A DNA stretch of 31,599 nt from positions 1-31,599 of the forward strand of contig PASM01000036.1 in assembly GCA_002711965.1 (NCBI GenBank), in the 5' to 3' direction. Below the pieces are notes generated by a model. It was not told the origin of the DNA. It saw nothing but the letters and a program-made list of their open reading frames with translations, and searched no databases. The first letter of the stretch is position 1. Each line of letters begins with the position of its first letter. Both the position numbers and the translations under genes were made by a program. Source of the DNA: Chloroflexota bacterium. GTDB lineage: Bacteria; Chloroflexota; Dehalococcoidia; UBA1151; TMED-70. This document shows, piece after piece, positions 7,983 through 16,804 of the stretch.

Positions 7983-8786
7983 CTATTTATAAAATATTTC
8001 AGAATCGTGTTTTGGTTCATATCCTATCTCAATTTTTGGTGTTTCGATATCAAAAATATTATAAGTATTATTAGATACTACATAATAATGAGCTCCAGAT
8101 TTAATTTTTCCTTTTAGAAATGTTTTATAACAATTGTCAACGAATCGAGCTGAATCTTCTTGATGACACCAAACGGAAAAATATGCAACCTCATCTATCA
8201 TCTGATTATTATCATTAATTCCACCCCATCTTGTAGCAATCGCAGATTTTCCTGTAGCTGCAAACCTTTGGCACCAAGATTCAACATATGCTTTTTCTAA
8301 ACCATAATCACCAGTCGGACAAGGTTCTAAATTTGAACTTAATAAGTCAGGCCATTTTTTCAATTTTTCAAAATTTCTTTTTGAAATAGAATAGTATGGT
8401 TCATTTTCAAAAGGGAAATATGCACCTCCAGTAGCATGTACTGAGCTAGATGCAATTACAAGAGATTCAGGACAAACCTCTTCAATAGACTTAAAGACGA
8501 TATCTGTCATTTGATTCATCTTATATAGAGGATCAACTCTGGCTAAATAAATAATTAAATCTTTGTCATTTAAATATTTTTTTAATTTTTGACTTTCATT
8601 TAATATATCTATATCAACAAATTTCTCAGATATATTTTTATTTTTTAATTTATCTATAGAATCACTTAAATCAAAAATAGTAAAATTATAATTTGAGTCA
8701 AATACAGGCAAATATTTCCTTAAACCTGATCCTACAGTGCCTTTTCCACCAAGAAGAGCGACTTGAATTGTTTTGTTATTTTTCAT
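7983..8786 (-). CDS. NAD-dependent epimerase/dehydratase family protein (possibly uronate-dehydrogenase-like)
   Basis: A 267-residue extended-SDR-type protein. The glycine motif GGKGTVG is at 13-19, with strand 2 ending FDLSD, which favours NAD. The catalytic set is S113-S115 (ASSSVHATGG) and Y161/K165 in YGLEK. The short length and the placement of GDYGLEKAYVE resemble uronate dehydrogenase and related sugar oxidoreductases of about 265 residues rather than nucleotide-sugar epimerases. Next to a 6PGDH gene this suggests oxidation of a sugar or sugar acid. There is no Shine-Dalgarno sequence; a TATTAT hexamer ends six bases before the ATG, as in leaderless mRNAs. Exact substrate unknown. Confidence 0.8.
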   Translation of the reverse strand: MKNNKTIQVALLGGKGTVGSGLRKYLPVFDSNYNFTIFDLSDSIDKLKNKNISEKFVDIDILNESQKLKKYLNDKDLIIYLARVDPLYKMNQMTDIVFKSIEEVCPESLVIASSSVHATGGAYFPFENEPYYSISKRNFEKLKKWPDLLSSNLEPCPTGDYGLEKAYVESWCQRFAATGKSAIATRWGGINDNNQMIDEVAYFSVWCHQEDSARFVDNCYKTFLKGKIKSGAHYYVVSNNTYNIFDIETPKIEIGYEPKHDSEIFYK

Positions 8787-8792
8787 AATTAA

Positions 8793-8798
8793 ATAATA
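8793..8798 (-). promoter_or_regulatory. -10-like hexamer for a leaderless start (epimerase-like gene)
   Basis: TATTAT on the minus strand, six bases before the ATG at 8786 and with no ribosome binding site between. This spacing would put transcription start at or next to the start codon. No -35 match is visible. In such AT-rich DNA a single hexamer is weak evidence; the support is that the same layout recurs at other first genes in this window. Confidence 0.4.
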
Positions 8799-8843
8799 AA
8801 TCTAAAATGATAGATTACATAATAATTTTCACAAAAAAAACAA

Positions 8844-11210
8844 TTATTCTTTTTCAGTAGATCCTTCTATAGAAATATTAGGGATCCAATTTAACCAACC
8901 AGGAAGATACCACGCCCTTGTACCAAGTATTTTCAATACACTAGGTACTAAAATTGATCTTACAATTGTTGCATCAATCAAAACCGCTGCACCGAGACCA
9001 AATCCCATAGATTGAAAAAATGTTATATCTCCTAAAGCAAAACCTCCAAAAACAGCTACCATTATCAAAGCAGCACCAGTTATAATACTTGCTGTTTTCC
9101 TAAGTCCAAAAGCAACAGATTCGTCAGTTGAATTAGTTTCATCAAAATTTTCTTTAATCCTACTCAACATAAATACGTGATAATCCATAGATAATCCAAA
9201 AAGAATACTAAACATAAACAAAGGTAACCAAAACTCTAGCTGATCAACTTGCTGAAATCCGATTACATCAATTAGAAATCCTTTTTGGAATACTAGAACA
9301 AGAAGACCATAAGCTGCTCCAACAGATAAAAGATTCATAATTATTGAAGCAATTGAAATAGTTATAGATCTAAATGCTAATAAAAGTAAAAACAGACTGA
9401 GCAAAAGAACAATTCCAAGTACTAAAGGGAAATAATCATCAGTCATTGTGACTGCATCTACTACTTCAGCAGAAATCCCTCCAACATAAACTTTATATTC
9501 GCTTTCAGGAATTCCTTCAAATGAACTAGGGATCATATCATTTCTAAGTCTTTTGATTGCATTAAGTGCAGGTTGATTCTGAGGATCTCCTGGAATCATA
9601 GATGTCAATTCAGCGTAATTTATACTTTCTTCAACCAATACTTCAGATGGAAGGAAAAAATCATCTTCAGATAACTTTGACTCAAGGCTAGAAATTGCAT
9701 TAGCTATTTCTTCTGTACTTACATTAGCATCTATTACAATGTTTGCAGGCATATCTGCACCATAACCATATTTTTCATTTAATAGTTCAAATCCTACTTT
9801 CATTGGTTCATCATCAGGTAATGCAGAAATACCACTAGTACCCTTTTCTAAATCAAAGTAAAAATAAGAAAGAATAACTAGAAACAAAACGGCTAAAGAC
9901 ATACTTAGAAAAGATCTTTTCATTACTTGAATTGTTATTGCATTCCAGAAACCGCCTTCATCAATATTTGATTTGGTGTTCGGTGATAAGAATCTAATTG
10001 AAATTCCTTTTTTTCTCAAAAAAGAAACCAAAATTATAATAAGCATAATTATTCCTGATACTATTAGAAGTTTTGGACCTAGCTCTTGTGTCACTGCAAT
10101 AATTGCAAATCCAATAACAAATAATACTATAGTGGCTAATTTAGGTACTTCAAAACTATTAACCCTATCTCCTAATAGTCCAACTATTGCAGGTAAAAGA
10201 GTAATTCCTGCAAAGACTGCAACAAACACTACTACTATAGCTCCGGTTCCTAATGCATGAAAAGTTTTTTCTGGTATTACAAACATTCCAACTAAAGCGA
10301 AAACAACAGTTAATCCACTAAACATTACAGCTTTGCCAGCAGTTGAGCCAGAATTAATAACTGCCTGTATTTTTTCTACTCCCAATTCTCTTTCTTCTCG
10401 ATATCTCGAAAGTATAAACAAACAATAATCAATACCTACAGCTAAGCCCATCATAGACATTATGTTTGGAACAAATTCATTAAGACTAACAAATTGCCCA
10501 ATTATAGAAATCAACCCAACAGCAATAGTAATTGATACTATTGCGATTATAACTGGTATAAATGCTGATGCTACAGATCCAAAAACTAAAGCAAGAATAA
10601 TGATTGCTACAGAAATACCTATAGTTTCACCTGTAACAAGATCTTTTTCTGCAAGCTCTAAAAATGCATGCTCTATTGATACTTGTCCAATAAAATAAAA
10701 ATTAAAATCATCATTTGAATGTTCTTCAAGTAAATGTACAAGCGGTCCCACTAGTTCACCAGATACAAATGGAGCTGCCATCATGACTGTAGTGCCATCA
10801 GGAGATGGATTAATCTGATAATCTTTAGCGGTTCCAATATTTTGATCTACACCTGCTTTATTTATTTCATCTTGAACTAATACAAAAAATTCCCCTATAG
10901 CTTTAGCATATTCATCAGAAGGAAACTGATAAGTATTTGAATTTATTACAAGCAGATTATCTGACGATTCATCTTGAGATTCTGAAACAGTTTGTTTAGG
11001 TTTATTGGATTCTAATAAATCCATTTTTGTATTCTTGAGTTTACTAGCAAGCTTTGATTCTGTATCAATAGTTGCTCCATCTCCTCCAGATAAAGCTTCA
11101 GAAAGATAATTTTGAGATAAGAAACCAGATAATCCTAATAAAATAACCCAAATTAATATAACAAGATAAGGTTTACGAGCGCAAAAAGAAGTCAGGGATT
11201 TTAAGTTCAT
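8844..11210 (-). CDS. MMPL/RND family membrane transporter
   Basis: A 788-residue RND-superfamily transporter of the MMPL type, which use the proton gradient to export lipids or drugs. It has the duplicated layout: helix 1 at ~15-33, extracytoplasmic domain ~35-190, helix bundle ~195-345, then a second half with a domain ~455-590 and bundle ~595-765. The proton-relay Asp-Tyr pairs known from MmpL3 are present in both halves: D261-Y262 in GIDYCLF and D676-Y677 in SMDYHVF. Two extra hydrophobic segments at ~357-398 sit between the halves, before a basic loop. GAGGAA precedes the ATG. It is 57 bases upstream of the epimerase-like gene, which seems to have its own promoter. The substrate cannot be inferred; a lipid or hydrophobic compound is plausible for the family. 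Confidence 0.93.
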   Translation of the reverse strand: MNLKSLTSFCARKPYLVILIWVILLGLSGFLSQNYLSEALSGGDGATIDTESKLASKLKNTKMDLLESNKPKQTVSESQDESSDNLLVINSNTYQFPSDEYAKAIGEFFVLVQDEINKAGVDQNIGTAKDYQINPSPDGTTVMMAAPFVSGELVGPLVHLLEEHSNDDFNFYFIGQVSIEHAFLELAEKDLVTGETIGISVAIIILALVFGSVASAFIPVIIAIVSITIAVGLISIIGQFVSLNEFVPNIMSMMGLAVGIDYCLFILSRYREERELGVEKIQAVINSGSTAGKAVMFSGLTVVFALVGMFVIPEKTFHALGTGAIVVVFVAVFAGITLLPAIVGLLGDRVNSFEVPKLATIVLFVIGFAIIAVTQELGPKLLIVSGIIMLIIILVSFLRKKGISIRFLSPNTKSNIDEGGFWNAITIQVMKRSFLSMSLAVLFLVILSYFYFDLEKGTSGISALPDDEPMKVGFELLNEKYGYGADMPANIVIDANVSTEEIANAISSLESKLSEDDFFLPSEVLVEESINYAELTSMIPGDPQNQPALNAIKRLRNDMIPSSFEGIPESEYKVYVGGISAEVVDAVTMTDDYFPLVLGIVLLLSLFLLLLAFRSITISIASIIMNLLSVGAAYGLLVLVFQKGFLIDVIGFQQVDQLEFWLPLFMFSILFGLSMDYHVFMLSRIKENFDETNSTDESVAFGLRKTASIITGAALIMVAVFGGFALGDITFFQSMGFGLGAAVLIDATIVRSILVPSVLKILGTRAWYLPGWLNWIPNISIEGSTEKE

Positions 11211-11240
11211 TATTTCCTCAAGATTTTTATAGACATTTAA

Positions 11241-11246
11241 ATTATA
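11241..11246 (-). promoter_or_regulatory. Candidate -10 for the MMPL gene
   Basis: A perfect TATAAT on the minus strand, within GCATATAAT, 30 bases before the MMPL start. It would give a ~25-base leader that contains the visible GAGGAA ribosome binding site. No convincing -35. The same GCATATAAT nonamer occurs ahead of the aldose-epimerase-like gene at 13884-13892. Confidence 0.45.
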
Positions 11247-11404
11247 TGCTTATAAGAAACTCTTTGCATTGCATATACAATATTGTCATATATTCTTATC
11301 ATTTTTCAATTTAATTAGTTTTGAACTATAACTTGTAAAATGTGAAGATTTTATGAAGACTTTTTAAAATATAAAATTAGGTATAAAATGAATGAAAAAG
11401 TTTA

Positions 11405-11410
11405 TAAAAT
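11405..11410 (+). promoter_or_regulatory. -10-like hexamer for a leaderless start (enolase-superfamily gene)
   Basis: TAAAAT ends six bases before the ATG at 11417; an overlapping TATAAA (11403-11408) is an alternative. No Shine-Dalgarno sequence precedes this start, so a leaderless mRNA is likely. The 206-base divergent gap to the MMPL gene holds nothing else I recognise. Confidence 0.35.
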
Positions 11411-11416
11411 AAATTT

Positions 11417-12496
11417 ATGAAAATTACATCAATTAAGTGTGAAATTTTAGATAACAACTTTCCTTTTATTTTTGTTTCCACAGACGAAGGTATTATAGGA
11501 TACGGTGAGTGTTTCAGGCGTCAACCTAGGATTACAAAATCTATTGTTGAAAATCTCCTAGAACCTGCTTTAATAGGGAAGGATCCTGTTAACACAGAAC
11601 AAAGATTTAAGGACATGATTCGGGCAGGAAATGCCCTGGAAATAGGTGGAGCTATTTGGATTGCAATAGCTGGTATAGATATTGCTTTATGGGATATAAA
11701 AGGAAAATCTTTAAATCAACCAATTTATAATTTACTTGGAGGGAAAACAAAAGAAAAAATGCCAGTTTATGCGAGTTCTATGAAAAGAGATCTTAGTCCA
11801 ACTGATGAAGCTAAAAGAGCTGTTTATTATGCTGAACAAGGATTCAAGGCATATAAACTTCATAGCGCGGTTCCTGGAAAGATTGATGATGATGCGGATC
11901 AGACTATAGAAACGGTAACAGAAGTAAGAAAAGCAGTTGGAGATTCTTTTGACATCTTAGTTGATGTAAATGGAGCTTATTCAGTCCATCATGCAATAGA
12001 AATTGGCAAACAGCTAGAACAACTAGGAGTGTTCCATTTTGAAGAACCTAGACCTCATTATGATCTCGACGGTTTGAGAAAAATTTCAGAATCTTTAGAC
12101 ATACCTATAGCATCTGGAGAAAATATTTACAGTGAATATGAATATAAAGATTTGATACTAAAAGGAAAAGTCGATATTGTTCAACCAGACATAGTAAAAA
12201 CACCAGGGTTCACTACTTTCATAAAAATCTCTAAATTAGCAGATATTTTAGGAATACCATTAACATGCCACAATACCCAACCAATCATAAGTACTGTAGC
12301 TCATGCACACTTCGTTTGTTCTAGTGATAATTTTCCATATGCTCAAGAATATAATATTGAAAACATCTCAATAAGAGATAACTTTCCAATATTAAAGGAG
12401 CCTATAAAAATTAAAAATGGATTACTTGAAATTCCTGAAGGACCAGGATTAGGTATAGATTTTGATATGAAAATTATAGAAAAGCTATCTAGCTAA
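11417..12496 (+). CDS. Enolase-superfamily acid-sugar dehydratase-like (mandelate racemase subgroup)
   Basis: A 359-residue enolase-superfamily protein. The N-terminal capping domain (1-~115) ends with LWDIKGKSLNQPIYNLLGG, and the barrel has the expected metal ligands: D183 in DVNG, E209 or E210 in FEEP, and E235 in GEN. The general-base dyad is D258 (QPDI) and H285 (TCHN), which places it in the mandelate racemase subgroup. On strand 2 the motif is K147-L-H149, a KxH instead of the KxK of mandelate racemase. These enzymes abstract the alpha proton of a carboxylate and commonly dehydrate sugar acids. No RBS; the start may be leaderless. Its stop overlaps the convergent aminotransferase gene by four bases. 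The substrate is not assignable. Confidence 0.88.
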   Translation: MKITSIKCEILDNNFPFIFVSTDEGIIGYGECFRRQPRITKSIVENLLEPALIGKDPVNTEQRFKDMIRAGNALEIGGAIWIAIAGIDIALWDIKGKSLNQPIYNLLGGKTKEKMPVYASSMKRDLSPTDEAKRAVYYAEQGFKAYKLHSAVPGKIDDDADQTIETVTEVRKAVGDSFDILVDVNGAYSVHHAIEIGKQLEQLGVFHFEEPRPHYDLDGLRKISESLDIPIASGENIYSEYEYKDLILKGKVDIVQPDIVKTPGFTTFIKISKLADILGIPLTCHNTQPIISTVAHAHFVCSSDNFPYAQEYNIENISIRDNFPILKEPIKIKNGLLEIPEGPGLGIDFDMKIIEKLSS

Positions 12497-13809
12497 TTTT
12501 TTTTCATCTCTAATAATGAGACCTTAAACATTTCTAATGTTTTTTCAATATCATCTTCAGTATGAGTAGTAGCTAAATGAACTCTACCATTTGATGAAAG
12601 TCTAATTCCTTTATTAAAAGCTATTTCACAAAAATACTTATACTTGCTTTCATCACAATTGATAAAATGGTCTCTCCAGTCTCTAATATGATCTTTATCT
12701 GTAAAAGAAATAGAAAAAACAGATCCAAGGCCTTGAGCATGTATATTTATATCAATATCTCTGGAAAGTTTATTAATTCCTGTGATTAATTTTTTTCCTT
12801 TTTTATCCAAATCTTCAAAGAAGTTTTTGTTATTAATCATCTGATCCAGCGATGCATTTGCGGCTGCTATTGAAGCAACGTTTGAGTTAAAGCTACCTCC
12901 ATGGTAAACAGTGCCATCTCCAACATAATCCATTATTTCTCTTTTACCTGCAAGCATTGCAATTGGGAATCCTCCTGCAAATGATTTTGCAAAAGTAGCT
13001 AAGTCAGGATTTACTCCAAAATATTCTTTAGCACTTCCTCCCAATATTCTGAATCCAGTTATAACTTCATCAAATGCTAGTAAAGATCCATTTTCTTCAC
13101 AAAGTTTTTTTACGGATTCTATATATCCTTCATCAGGAATTATACAATTTGTATTAGCAAGTATAGGTTCCATTAAAACTCCAGCAATTTGATGATCGTA
13201 TTTCTTGAAAATATCTTTTAGGTGTTCTATGTCATTCCATCTAGCAATTATCACGCTATTTTTTGTATTCTCATCCATTCCTTTAGATTCAGGAACAGCT
13301 TCTGGGCTAGACTTATCTCCTGCTAATTCTAAATCAGGATGAACAGAATAATTAATCGAATCCATCCAACCATGATAATGACCTTCAAATTTTACAAATA
13401 ATTGCCTATTTGTATAACCTCTCATTAATCGAATAAGTAATTGATCAATTTCAGTTCCGCTTGATGCAAATCTAACTGTCCAATCATTAGCATTAAGAAT
13501 GTTCAATGATTTTTCAGCTACTTCAATTTCTTTATCAAACTGTGCAGCATAAATCATTCCTTTATTTATTTCCTCAGAAACTTGCTTATTAATAAATTCA
13601 GGTGCATGCCCAAAAATATTAGGACCCATCCCTTGAATATAATCAATATACTCATTATCATCAACATCCCAAATTTTTGACCCTTTAGCATTTTTTATAA
13701 AAAGAGGAATCTGAGAATGTTCTAAAACTCTTATTTGAGAAGAAATACCACCAGCTATATATTTTTTTGCCTTAGTATAAAGTTTTTTTGAATTATTTAT
13801 ATTATTCAT
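12493..13809 (-). CDS. Class III aminotransferase, glutamate-1-semialdehyde 2,1-aminomutase-like
   Basis: A 438-residue PLP-dependent enzyme of fold type I. The N-terminal IAGGISSQIRV, KIWDVDDNEYIDY, the phosphate-binding SSGTE (117-120 region), EGHYHGWMD (142-150), FDEVITGFR with D247 contacting the PLP nitrogen and the Schiff-base lysine K275 in FAKSFAGGFP all match the glutamate-1-semialdehyde aminomutase (HemL)-like branch. It has ASSGTEID where true HemL usually has NSGTEAT, and no haem synthesis gene is nearby, so a paralogous aminotransferase or aminomutase acting on another amine is more likely than HemL itself. CAGGA precedes the ATG. It diverges from the aldose-epimerase-like gene and converges on the enolase-superfamily gene. 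Confidence 0.88.
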   Translation of the reverse strand: MNNINNSKKLYTKAKKYIAGGISSQIRVLEHSQIPLFIKNAKGSKIWDVDDNEYIDYIQGMGPNIFGHAPEFINKQVSEEINKGMIYAAQFDKEIEVAEKSLNILNANDWTVRFASSGTEIDQLLIRLMRGYTNRQLFVKFEGHYHGWMDSINYSVHPDLELAGDKSSPEAVPESKGMDENTKNSVIIARWNDIEHLKDIFKKYDHQIAGVLMEPILANTNCIIPDEGYIESVKKLCEENGSLLAFDEVITGFRILGGSAKEYFGVNPDLATFAKSFAGGFPIAMLAGKREIMDYVGDGTVYHGGSFNSNVASIAAANASLDQMINNKNFFEDLDKKGKKLITGINKLSRDIDINIHAQGLGSVFSISFTDKDHIRDWRDHFINCDESKYKYFCEIAFNKGIRLSSNGRVHLATTHTEDDIEKTLEMFKVSLLEMKKN

Positions 13810-13886
13810 GCATAATCCTGACTTTTGAAATTATATTAAAGTTTAAGATACTAAATTTTATAAATTTAACATATAAATTATTCGCA

Positions 13887-13892
13887 TATAAT
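13887..13892 (+). promoter_or_regulatory. Candidate -10 for the aldose-epimerase-like gene
   Basis: A perfect TATAAT inside GCATATAAT, 33 bases before the chosen ATG at 13926. It would give a ~27-base leader containing the CAAGGA ribosome binding site, which supports that start against a longer upstream frame. No clear -35. Confidence 0.45.
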
Positions 13893-13925
13893 ATTTTTAA
13901 TAATTATTTTTTTCAAGGATTAAAA

Positions 13926-14996
13926 ATGGCTACAAATTATCAGCAAGAAAGATCAGATGGTGTGAGAATATCAGATGCTTGGAAGTTTAGAGGACTAAAG
14001 ACTGTAATTTTAGAAAATAAAAATATAAGAGTTCTAATCATTTCAGATAAAGGAGCAGATATTTCAAGCTTTGTTTACAAACCTACTGATACTGAATTTA
14101 TGTTTAAAACCCCTTGGGGAATTCGAAACCCTAGCCTTACAGTTCCATCAACTGGTGATTCCGCATCAGTTTGGCTAGATTATTATGAGGGGGGTTGGCA
14201 AACAGTTATTCCACATGGAGGTTATCCAAGCGAATACTTTGGCGCAGATTTTGGAATCCATGGAGATGTAAATAATATACCATGGGATGCAAAAATAATC
14301 ACAGATACTCCAGAGATTTGTACTATTGAATTTAGAGGAAGAAGTGTTAGAAGTCCTTTTGAAATATCCAGAACAATTTCTTTAAAAGCAGAAGATTCTT
14401 TCCTTGAAATTGACCAAAAAGTTACAAACTTTGCTGAAGAAGATTTAGATATTGTTTGGCTGGAACATGTTGCCATTGGGGGAAATTTTTTATCAGAAAA
14501 ATGTACTCTTACTTTACCTAAATGTAAAATACTTACACATCCTGAAGATGTTGATAAATCGTCAAAATTAAAGCCTGCTTTTTCTGGAGAATGGCCTATG
14601 GTTGATCTAAAAGATGGAACAAAATCTGATTTCAGAAAAATACCTGGTAAATCTGATAGATCATTGGATATGGCATATTTCACTGAATTAAATGAAGGTT
14701 GGTACGTAATAAAAAATAATGATTTAAATATTTCTTGGGGACTAGAATTTCCTAAGGAATTATTTAAGTATGTTTGGTATTGGAGAAATTTTGGAGGAGG
14801 ATATGGATACCCATGGTACGGAAGATGTTACAACGCTGGATTGGAGCCTTGCACTGGATGGCATAATGGAGGAGTAGAACAAGCTGAAAAAAATGGATCT
14901 GCATATTCAGTAAAGGCAGGTAAAACAATTTCTGCAAAAATAAAAGCAGGAGTTGTGTTAGATTACATCGAAGAGAAAAGAAATAATCCTTTTTAG
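13926..14996 (+). CDS. Aldose 1-epimerase-like / DUF4432-type protein (galactose mutarotase fold)
   Basis: A 356-residue protein of the galactose-mutarotase-like beta-sandwich superfamily, which bind aldoses and usually interconvert anomers. Supporting segments are VLIISDKGADISSFVYKP near the N-terminus, HGGYPSEYFGADFGIHGD with candidate catalytic His residues, a middle domain with DIVWLEHVAIGG and the C-terminal NAGLEPCTGWHNGG that carries the conserved Glu-Pro. I start at 13926, preceded by AAGGA and a TATAAT; the reading frame stays open to 13788, but that extension is rich in Ile/Phe/Asn and overlaps the divergent aminotransferase. It ends three bases from the convergent SDR. The role may be anomer supply for sugar dehydrogenases; the exact sugar is unknown. 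Confidence 0.8.
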   Translation: MATNYQQERSDGVRISDAWKFRGLKTVILENKNIRVLIISDKGADISSFVYKPTDTEFMFKTPWGIRNPSLTVPSTGDSASVWLDYYEGGWQTVIPHGGYPSEYFGADFGIHGDVNNIPWDAKIITDTPEICTIEFRGRSVRSPFEISRTISLKAEDSFLEIDQKVTNFAEEDLDIVWLEHVAIGGNFLSEKCTLTLPKCKILTHPEDVDKSSKLKPAFSGEWPMVDLKDGTKSDFRKIPGKSDRSLDMAYFTELNEGWYVIKNNDLNISWGLEFPKELFKYVWYWRNFGGGYGYPWYGRCYNAGLEPCTGWHNGGVEQAEKNGSAYSVKAGKTISAKIKAGVVLDYIEEKRNNPF

Positions 14997-14999
14997 TAA

Positions 15000-15797
15000 T
15001 TACTCTCCTTGTAAACCAGCATCCCATCCGCCTTTAGCCATTATTCCTCCGTCAACATTTATGTATTCTCCAGAAATAAATGAGGATGCATCGCTAGCTA
15101 AAAATGACGCTACTTGACCAATTTCTTTTGGATCTCCAACTCTTCCTATTGGAATATCTTTACCAAATGATTCTAAACTTTCTTCTATATCACCTGTGAT
15201 TGATGTCCTAACCATTGGAGTATTAAATGTACCTGGATTAATGGTATTGACTCTAATGTTACTCTGTATATAGTCAAGTGACATCTGCCTTGTCAAAGAT
15301 ATTACAGCTCCTTTACTAGCAGCATAAGGTGGAACCAATCTTTGGGATTGTAATCCTTGTACACTTGAAACATTAATTATTATTCCTTTTCCTAATTTTT
15401 TCATATGAGGAATAGAGTATTTACTCATCAAAAAATAACTTTTTAAATTAACATTAATGACTGCATCCCACATTTCTTCAGAAGTATCTTCAACATTTTT
15501 GTAAGATGAAGGAGGTTGTATCCCTACATTATTTACTAAAATATCTAACCTTCCTAAAATATCAATACACTCTTCAACTACCTTTTTAGGGGAGTCAGAC
15601 TTAACAAAATCTGCTTCTACAAAAATTGCCTTTCCGCCTATAGATTCGATATCTTTAACTGCTTGATTACCATGTTCTTTTGAAATATCTGCAATACAAA
15701 CAGTAGCTCCATTTTCCGCAAGTACATCTGTAATTCCTCTTCCAATACCTTGTGCTCCTCCAGTTACTATTGCTACTTTTCCTTTGTGATCAAACAT
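15000..15797 (-). CDS. Short-chain dehydrogenase/reductase (classical, NAD-type)
   Basis: A 265-residue classical SDR. TGGAQGIG is at 12-19, NNVG at 89-92, the catalytic Ser in NVSS (144-145) and Y158/K162 in YAASK. Strand 2 ends in IADIS, with Asp at 37, indicating NAD as cofactor. The C-terminal EYINVDGGIMAKGGWDAG is typical of the sugar or polyol dehydrogenase-like branch related to glucose 1-dehydrogenase and 3-oxoacyl-ACP reductase. AAAGGA precedes the ATG. It diverges from the SMP-30 gene with 91 bases between starts, so it may share regulation with that operon, and it could supply the lactone the SMP-30 enzyme opens. Substrate not assignable. Confidence 0.93.
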   Translation of the reverse strand: MFDHKGKVAIVTGGAQGIGRGITDVLAENGATVCIADISKEHGNQAVKDIESIGGKAIFVEADFVKSDSPKKVVEECIDILGRLDILVNNVGIQPPSSYKNVEDTSEEMWDAVINVNLKSYFLMSKYSIPHMKKLGKGIIINVSSVQGLQSQRLVPPYAASKGAVISLTRQMSLDYIQSNIRVNTINPGTFNTPMVRTSITGDIEESLESFGKDIPIGRVGDPKEIGQVASFLASDASSFISGEYINVDGGIMAKGGWDAGLQGE

Positions 15798-15854
15798 GTT
15801 AATCCTTTCTAAGTTTCTTCTTCAAAAAGTATACACGATTTATATTTATGGTGA

Positions 15855-15860
15855 TATTAT
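15855..15860 (+). promoter_or_regulatory. Candidate -10 for the sugar-oxidation operon
   Basis: TATTAT lies 28 bases before the GTG at 15889. It is followed by GGAG and AAAGG sequences ahead of the start codon. On the opposite strand a TATACT (15828-15833) is the best -10 candidate for the divergent SDR. No good -35 for either, so this is tentative. Confidence 0.3.
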
Positions 15861-15888
15861 AAATTTCATATTGGAGTAAAGGTGTAAA

Positions 15889-16788
15889 GTGGAATATCAT
15901 ATTGAAAAATTAGCGTCTCCTAATGCTGTTGTTGGAGAAGGGCCTGTTTGGAGCCCAGAAGAAAAAAAAGTATATTGGACAGACATATATGGTGGAAAAT
16001 TATTCAGGTATGATCCTGAGAAAAAAACTAATGAAATAATACACGATGGAGTGCAAGTAGGAGGATTTAGATTTAATAAATCTGGAGGTTTAATCTTAGG
16101 ATCTTGGGAAGGAATTATTCTATGGAATTCAGATGAAGATATGGAATTTATAAAAAAAGGAAAAGTTGATGGGACTGATGTAAACATAAGAGTAAATGAT
16201 GCGATATCAGGACCTGATGGAAGTTTTTATTGTGGAACAGATGCTACTAAGTGGAGTAATGATGTGGTTTTTAGAATTAATCCTGACAAGTCGATAGATG
16301 TTATTGATGAAGGAGTAAAACTTTGTAATGGAATGGGGTTTTCCCCTGATGAAACCACGTTTTACAGTACAGATTCTCTAAGAAAAATAATTTATCAATG
16401 GGACTATAACAAAAAAAACAAGTCCTTAGGAAATAAAAGGATTTTTGTAAAATTAGATGACGCAAACACAGGAATTGTAGATGGAATGACAGTAGATTCA
16501 GAAGGGTTTATATGGTCTGCAATTTGGTTTAGTTCTAAAGTTATGAGATTTGACCCAGATGGAAAACTAGAAAGAGAAATCACTTTCCCTGCAACGCAAA
16601 CCTCATGCCCAATGTTTGGAGGGAAAGACTTAAATGAGCTATATGTTACCACTGCAAATTCTGGTACAGGAGAAAATCCAAATGGCAGCGAACCAAAAAA
16701 TTATGACTTCAAAGCATATAGAGGTGGTGATTTATATAGAGTAAAACTAGATATACAAGGGAAACTAGAATACAAAACTATGTTTTAG
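15889..16788 (+). CDS. SMP-30/gluconolactonase family lactonase
   Basis: A 299-residue six-bladed beta-propeller of the SMP-30/gluconolactonase/LRE family, hydrolysing sugar lactones to the acids with a divalent metal. The expected metal ligands are all present: E17 in GEGPVW, N147 in CNGMGFSPD and D198 in VDGMTVD, plus substrate-contact N103 in NDAISGPDG. Length is standard. The start codon is GTG, preceded by AAAGG at six bases; translation from it begins EYHIEKLASPNAVVGEGP, the usual N-terminus for this family. It is the first gene of the rightward cluster to 21080. With a sugar dehydrogenase and an acid dehydratase in the same run, it should open the lactone formed by sugar oxidation. Confidence 0.92.
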   Translation: MEYHIEKLASPNAVVGEGPVWSPEEKKVYWTDIYGGKLFRYDPEKKTNEIIHDGVQVGGFRFNKSGGLILGSWEGIILWNSDEDMEFIKKGKVDGTDVNIRVNDAISGPDGSFYCGTDATKWSNDVVFRINPDKSIDVIDEGVKLCNGMGFSPDETTFYSTDSLRKIIYQWDYNKKNKSLGNKRIFVKLDDANTGIVDGMTVDSEGFIWSAIWFSSKVMRFDPDGKLEREITFPATQTSCPMFGGKDLNELYVTTANSGTGENPNGSEPKNYDFKAYRGGDLYRVKLDIQGKLEYKTMF

Positions 16789-16804
16789 AATTCTTAAATT
16801 TTTT

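Noticed and set aside
9973..10698. Rightward frames of 95 and 78 codons
   Set aside because: Both are antisense to the MMPL gene in its membrane regions and consist of Ile/Thr/Asn-rich low-information sequence.
13788..13925. N-terminal extension of the aldose-epimerase-like protein
   Set aside because: It overlaps the divergent aminotransferase start, runs through the TATAAT candidate and RBS, and encodes an atypical Ile/Asn/Phe-rich stretch.
14222..14683. A 153-codon leftward frame
   Set aside because: It lies wholly inside the aldose-epimerase-like gene, and its composition (Ser/Phe/Pro-rich) is what the antisense of that gene gives; no family pattern.
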